The notes under the pieces were generated by a model, which searched no databases, had not been told where the DNA came from, and worked only from the letters and a program-made list of their open reading frames with translations. This document shows, in pieces, positions 60,335 to 64,000 of a stretch of DNA of 64,000 nt; the first letter of the stretch is position 1, and every line of letters starts with the position of its first letter. The DNA comes from Thiobacillus sp. (lineage in GTDB: Bacteria; Pseudomonadota; Gammaproteobacteria; Burkholderiales; Thiobacillaceae). The translations under genes and the position numbers were made by a program. The stretch lies in assembly GCA_021166845.1 (NCBI GenBank), contig JAJPEP010000097.1, forward strand, positions 1 to 64,000, written 5' to 3'.

Positions 60335-61374
60335 TGACCGCGTTCGACGCGCTGAAAAAGAAGCTTCAGGCGGACCCAAAAACCTGGCTCGTCACCGGCG
60401 CCGCCGGCTTCATTGGCTGCAATCTGGTCGAAGCCCTGCTGCTGCTCGACCAGCGCGTCGTCGGTCTCGACAACTTCGCCACCGGCCACGAGAAGAACCT
60501 GGCCCAGGTGCAGGCCAGCGTCGGCCCCGAATGCTGGGAGCATTTCAGCTTCAAGCGCGGCGACATCCGCGATCTCATCACCTGCCACACCGTGTGCAAG
60601 GACGTCGATTACGTGCTGCACCAGGCCGCGCTCGGTTCGGTGCCGCGCTCGCTGGAAGATCCGCTGGCGACCCACGCCGCCAACAACACCGGCTTCCTCA
60701 ACATGCTGGTGGCGGCGCGCGACGCCAGGGTGAAGCGCTTCGTCTACGCGGCGTCCTCCTCCACCTACGGCGACCATCCCGGCCTGCCCAAGGTCGAGGA
60801 CGTCATCGGCAAGCCGCTGTCGCCCTACGCCGTGACCAAGCTGGTGAACGAGCTGTATGCCGACGTGTTCGGCCGCTGCTACGGCATGGAGTCGATCGGC
60901 CTCAGGTACTTCAACATCTTCGGCCGCCGCCAGGACCCCAACGGCGCCTACGCCGCGGTGGTGCCGAAGTGGGTCGCCAGCATGATCCACAACGAGCCGG
61001 TCTACATCAACGGCGACGGCGAAACCAGCCGCGATTTCTGCTACATCGACAACGTCATCCAGGCCAACCTGCTCGCCGCCACCAGCCCGCACGCGGACGC
61101 CGCCAACCAGGTCTACAACGTCGCCGTCGGCGAGCGCACCACGCTCAACCAGCTGTTCGAGGCCATCCGCTCCCTGCTGGCGCCGAAATATCCCCATCTG
61201 GCCGGTTTCAAGCCGGTCTACCGCGACTTCCGCGCCGGCGACGTGCGCCATTCGCTGGCCGACATTTCCAAGGCCCGCACGCGGCTGGGGTACGAACCCA
61301 CCCAGCGCATCGGCGAAGGCCTGGCCGAGGCGATGGACTGGTACGTGCGGGATCTGGACGAGCAGCCTGCCTGA
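60334..61374 (+). CDS. tviC: UDP-GlcNAc/UDP-sugar 4-epimerase (TviC/WbpP-type SDR)
   Basis: [45 protein letters not shown] overlap with tviB. Confidence 0.94.
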
Positions 61375-61392
61375 CTTGAAGAATCGAAGCGA

Positions 61393-63039
61393 TTGCCGAA
61401 CGGACGAGGGCAGATTTTGAACGAACACACACCACTCGAGCCAACCGTCGAGACCAATCGGAGCGCGCTGGATGTCCTGCTGCGGCGCATGCGGACCGAG
61501 AGCGATTTTCCCGCCCTGTCCGAGGCCATCGGCGACATCAACCGCATCGCCTCCTCCGACCGCGAGGGGGTCAACGAGCTCTCCAACAACATCCTCAAGG
61601 ACTTCGCGCTGACCAACAAGCTGCTGAAGCTGGCCAACGTCGCGTTCTACAACCAGGTCGGCGGCGGCTCGATCAGCACCATTTCGCGCGCGGTGGTGAT
61701 TCTCGGCTTCGATGCGGTGCGGTCGATTGCCCTGAGCCTGATCCTGTTCGAAAACCTGGAAAACAAGGCGCACGCGCGCCACTTGAAGGAAGAATTCGTC
61801 AAGGTGCTGTACGCCGGGATGCTGGCGCGCGAGATGGCGGGCAAGACGCAGTTGAGGGATGTGGAGGAGGCGTTCATCGGCGCCATGCTGCACAACCTGG
61901 GGCGCATGCTGACCATGTTTTATTTCCCCGCCGATACCGAAGCGATCGGGCAGCTTATCGAAACCGAAGGGCTGAACGATGCCAGGGCGTCGGCCCGGAT
62001 ACTGGGGCTTTCGTACGAGAACCTGGGGATGGGCATCGCCCGGAATTGGGGATTCCCGGACCAGCTGGTGCTGAGCATGAAGCAACTGCCGGCCGGAAAA
62101 ATCAAAAAATGCGCGAGCAATGCTGAACGACTGTGCGCGCTGGCGGGGTTTTCCAACGAATTATGCGACATCGTTCTCGGCACGCCGGATGCGGATCGTG
62201 GCAAGGCGCTGGCCGCGCTCACGGTGCGTTACGGCGACAGCGTGCCGGTGACGGTGGAGCAGATCGCCGGCCTGTTGGAAAGATCGATGCGGGAAATCGC
62301 CCCGTTCGCCATGGCGGTGAATGTGAACCTGAAGCAAAGCGCCTTTGCGCAACTGGCGTCGAAATGGGCGGGCATGGCCGCGGCGCCGGGCACGGCGCCT
62401 GCGGCGGACGCATGGGCGGAAACGGATTCCGATGCCCCGGCCATACTGGAAGCGGCCGCGCTGCATGAGCACGCGGCCATCTTCGACGCGGAGCCCGGCG
62501 GCCCCTCGCAACGCACGACCGAGGCGGTCCAGTCCGTCCTCACTGCCGGACTGCAGGACGTCAGCAACTCGCTGATCGACGACAACATGTCCGTCAACGA
62601 TATCCTGCGCATGATCCTCGAAGCCATGTACACCGGCATGGGTTTCGCGCACGTGGTGCTATGCATCAAGGACGGCCGCCACAACACGATGTGCGGCAAA
62701 TTCGGCTTCGGCGACGGCGTGCAGGGCCTGATCAGGGCCTTTGATTTCTCGCTGGCGGCGCAGCCGGATGTGTTCCTGGTCGCGCTGCAGAACAACGCCG
62801 ACATCCTCATCACCGACATCGACGATCCGAAAATCGCGACGCGAATTCCGGCATGGTACCGGCAGCATGTTCCGGCGCGCACCTTCGTGCTGTTCCCGAT
62901 CATCGTCAAAGGCAAGCCGATCGGCCTGATCTACGCCGACCGCCCGCAGCCCGGCGACATCGCGATTCCCGAGAAAGAGCTTTCCCTGCTCAAGTCGCTG
63001 CGCAACCAGGCCGTGCTGGCAATCAGGCAATCTCTGTGA
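61393..63039 (+). CDS. HDOD-domain signalling protein with C-terminal GAF-like domain
   Basis: FPALSEAIGDINRIASSDREGVNELSNNILKDFALTNKLLKLANVAFYN; C-terminal VPARTFVLFPIIVKGKPIGLIYADR; start uncertain. Confidence 0.88.
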   Translation: MPNGRGQILNEHTPLEPTVETNRSALDVLLRRMRTESDFPALSEAIGDINRIASSDREGVNELSNNILKDFALTNKLLKLANVAFYNQVGGGSISTISRAVVILGFDAVRSIALSLILFENLENKAHARHLKEEFVKVLYAGMLAREMAGKTQLRDVEEAFIGAMLHNLGRMLTMFYFPADTEAIGQLIETEGLNDARASARILGLSYENLGMGIARNWGFPDQLVLSMKQLPAGKIKKCASNAERLCALAGFSNELCDIVLGTPDADRGKALAALTVRYGDSVPVTVEQIAGLLERSMREIAPFAMAVNVNLKQSAFAQLASKWAGMAAAPGTAPAADAWAETDSDAPAILEAAALHEHAAIFDAEPGGPSQRTTEAVQSVLTAGLQDVSNSLIDDNMSVNDILRMILEAMYTGMGFAHVVLCIKDGRHNTMCGKFGFGDGVQGLIRAFDFSLAAQPDVFLVALQNNADILITDIDDPKIATRIPAWYRQHVPARTFVLFPIIVKGKPIGLIYADRPQPGDIAIPEKELSLLKSLRNQAVLAIRQSL

Positions 63040-63093
63040 TCATCGGGCGCCGCTACGCGAAACCCGCGCAGCGGAATTCGGCATAATGACGCG

Positions 63094-64000
63094 ATGATGC
63101 CTTTCCGAATCACCCGCCATCTTCTCGCCGGCCTGTTGCTTGCGTGCCTTGTCGCGTCCGCCCATGCCGTCGGGCTTCCCGCGGCCTTCACCGATGCGCT
63201 GAAGCAGGCCGGCATCCCGCTCGATCATGTGGCGGTGGTGATGCAGCCGCTGGACGCGGCGGCGCCCGTGCTCAGCCACAATGCCGAAGCGGCGCTAAAT
63301 CCGGCCTCGGTGATGAAGCTGGCGACCAGCTTCGCGGCGCTGAACCAGCTCGGCCCCGGCTACGCGTGGTCGACCGATGTCTGGGCGGACGGCGTCATTG
63401 CGGACGGCGTGCTGAGCGGCGACCTCGTCATCAAGGGCCATGGCGATCCCACCCTGACGCTGGAGCGGATGTGGCTGTTGCAGCGCGAACTGCGCGCCCG
63501 CGGGGTGCGCCACATCCACGGCAATCTGGTGCTCGACCTCAGCCATTTCGAGCTGCCGGCGATCGACCCCGGCGCCTTCGACGGCGAGCCGCTGGCCCTG
63601 TACAACGCCGCGCCGGGGCCGCTGGTGGCCAACTTCAACGCGACGACGCTGCGCCTGAAGCCGGACGGAGAACAGGTGCTGATCGTGCCGGATATCGCGC
63701 TGCCGGGGGTGACGCTGACCTCGCGCCTGGTGCCGACCGACGGCGCGGAATGCAACGGCTGGAAGGATGCGCTCGCGCCCGCCATCCCCGACCCCGAACG
63801 CCTTGAACTGGTGGTGAGCGGGCGCTATCCGCGCAGCTGCGGCGAGCAGGCCTGGGCGCTTAACCTGTTCGAGCCGGCCGCGACCTTCGATTTCATTTTT
63901 CGCGGGCTGTGGGCGGAGTCGGGCGGCACGCTGACCGGCGCGACGCTGCCGGGGATGGCGCCCGGCACCGAGCCGTTGCTGAAATTCGCCTCGGAGCCGC
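63094..64000 (+). CDS. dacB: D-alanyl-D-alanine carboxypeptidase/endopeptidase (PBP4), truncated by window end
   Basis: Read directly, absent from the ORF track: MMPFRITRHLLAGLLLACLVASAHAVGLPAAFTDAL...LNPASVMKLATSFAALNQLG (SxxK motif). Confidence 0.88.
   Translation, partial: MMPFRITRHLLAGLLLACLVASAHAVGLPAAFTDALKQAGIPLDHVAVVMQPLDAAAPVLSHNAEAALNPASVMKLATSFAALNQLGPGYAWSTDVWADGVIADGVLSGDLVIKGHGDPTLTLERMWLLQRELRARGVRHIHGNLVLDLSHFELPAIDPGAFDGEPLALYNAAPGPLVANFNATTLRLKPDGEQVLIVPDIALPGVTLTSRLVPTDGAECNGWKDALAPAIPDPERLELVVSGRYPRSCGEQAWALNLFEPAATFDFIFRGLWAESGGTLTGATLPGMAPGTEPLLKFASEP

Overview
High-GC proteobacterial chromosomal segment (a betaproteobacterium is my inference from gene content, not a measurement). 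Order along the window: tRNA-Phe; ModE-type regulator and modABC with two ModE-box-like palindromes; a reverse-strand pst operon (pstS, two-repeat lipoprotein, pstC, pstA, pstB) ending in an OmpR-type regulator whose receiver domain lacks the phosphoacceptor Asp; a decayed junction (inverted repeat, terminator, truncated membrane-protein gene); an RND tripartite efflux operon with divergent TetR; an FHA / PP2C / Ser-Thr kinase / TPR-lipoprotein signalling block resembling the T6SS post-translational regulators, with no T6SS structural genes in view; groES-groEL with a perfect CIRCE element; bioA; a TetR-controlled TolC/HlyD/ABC-2 exporter operon with three related operator-like palindromes and a translationally coupled 73-aa ORF; a periplasmic redox region (four CXXCH proteins, a two-component system, OprB-like and FadL-like porins, a cytochrome c-rhodanese fusion whose rhodanese loop has no Cys); two paralogous TetR-like/membrane-protein gene pairs, one of which has lost the HTH; patatin, MBL-fold RNase and phospholipase A genes; a MocR regulator with phased repeats; an IS3 remnant; a LysR/thiol/methyltransferase/OsmC/quinone-reductase island with cassette-like spacing; tviB/tviC; an HDOD protein; and a partial dacB. 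The best candidates for undescribed biology are the 33.9-48.3 kb redox region bracketed by the duplicated TetR/membrane-protein pairs, and the pst-linked degenerate response regulator. All calls come from reading the sequence and supplied ORFs; no database search was run.
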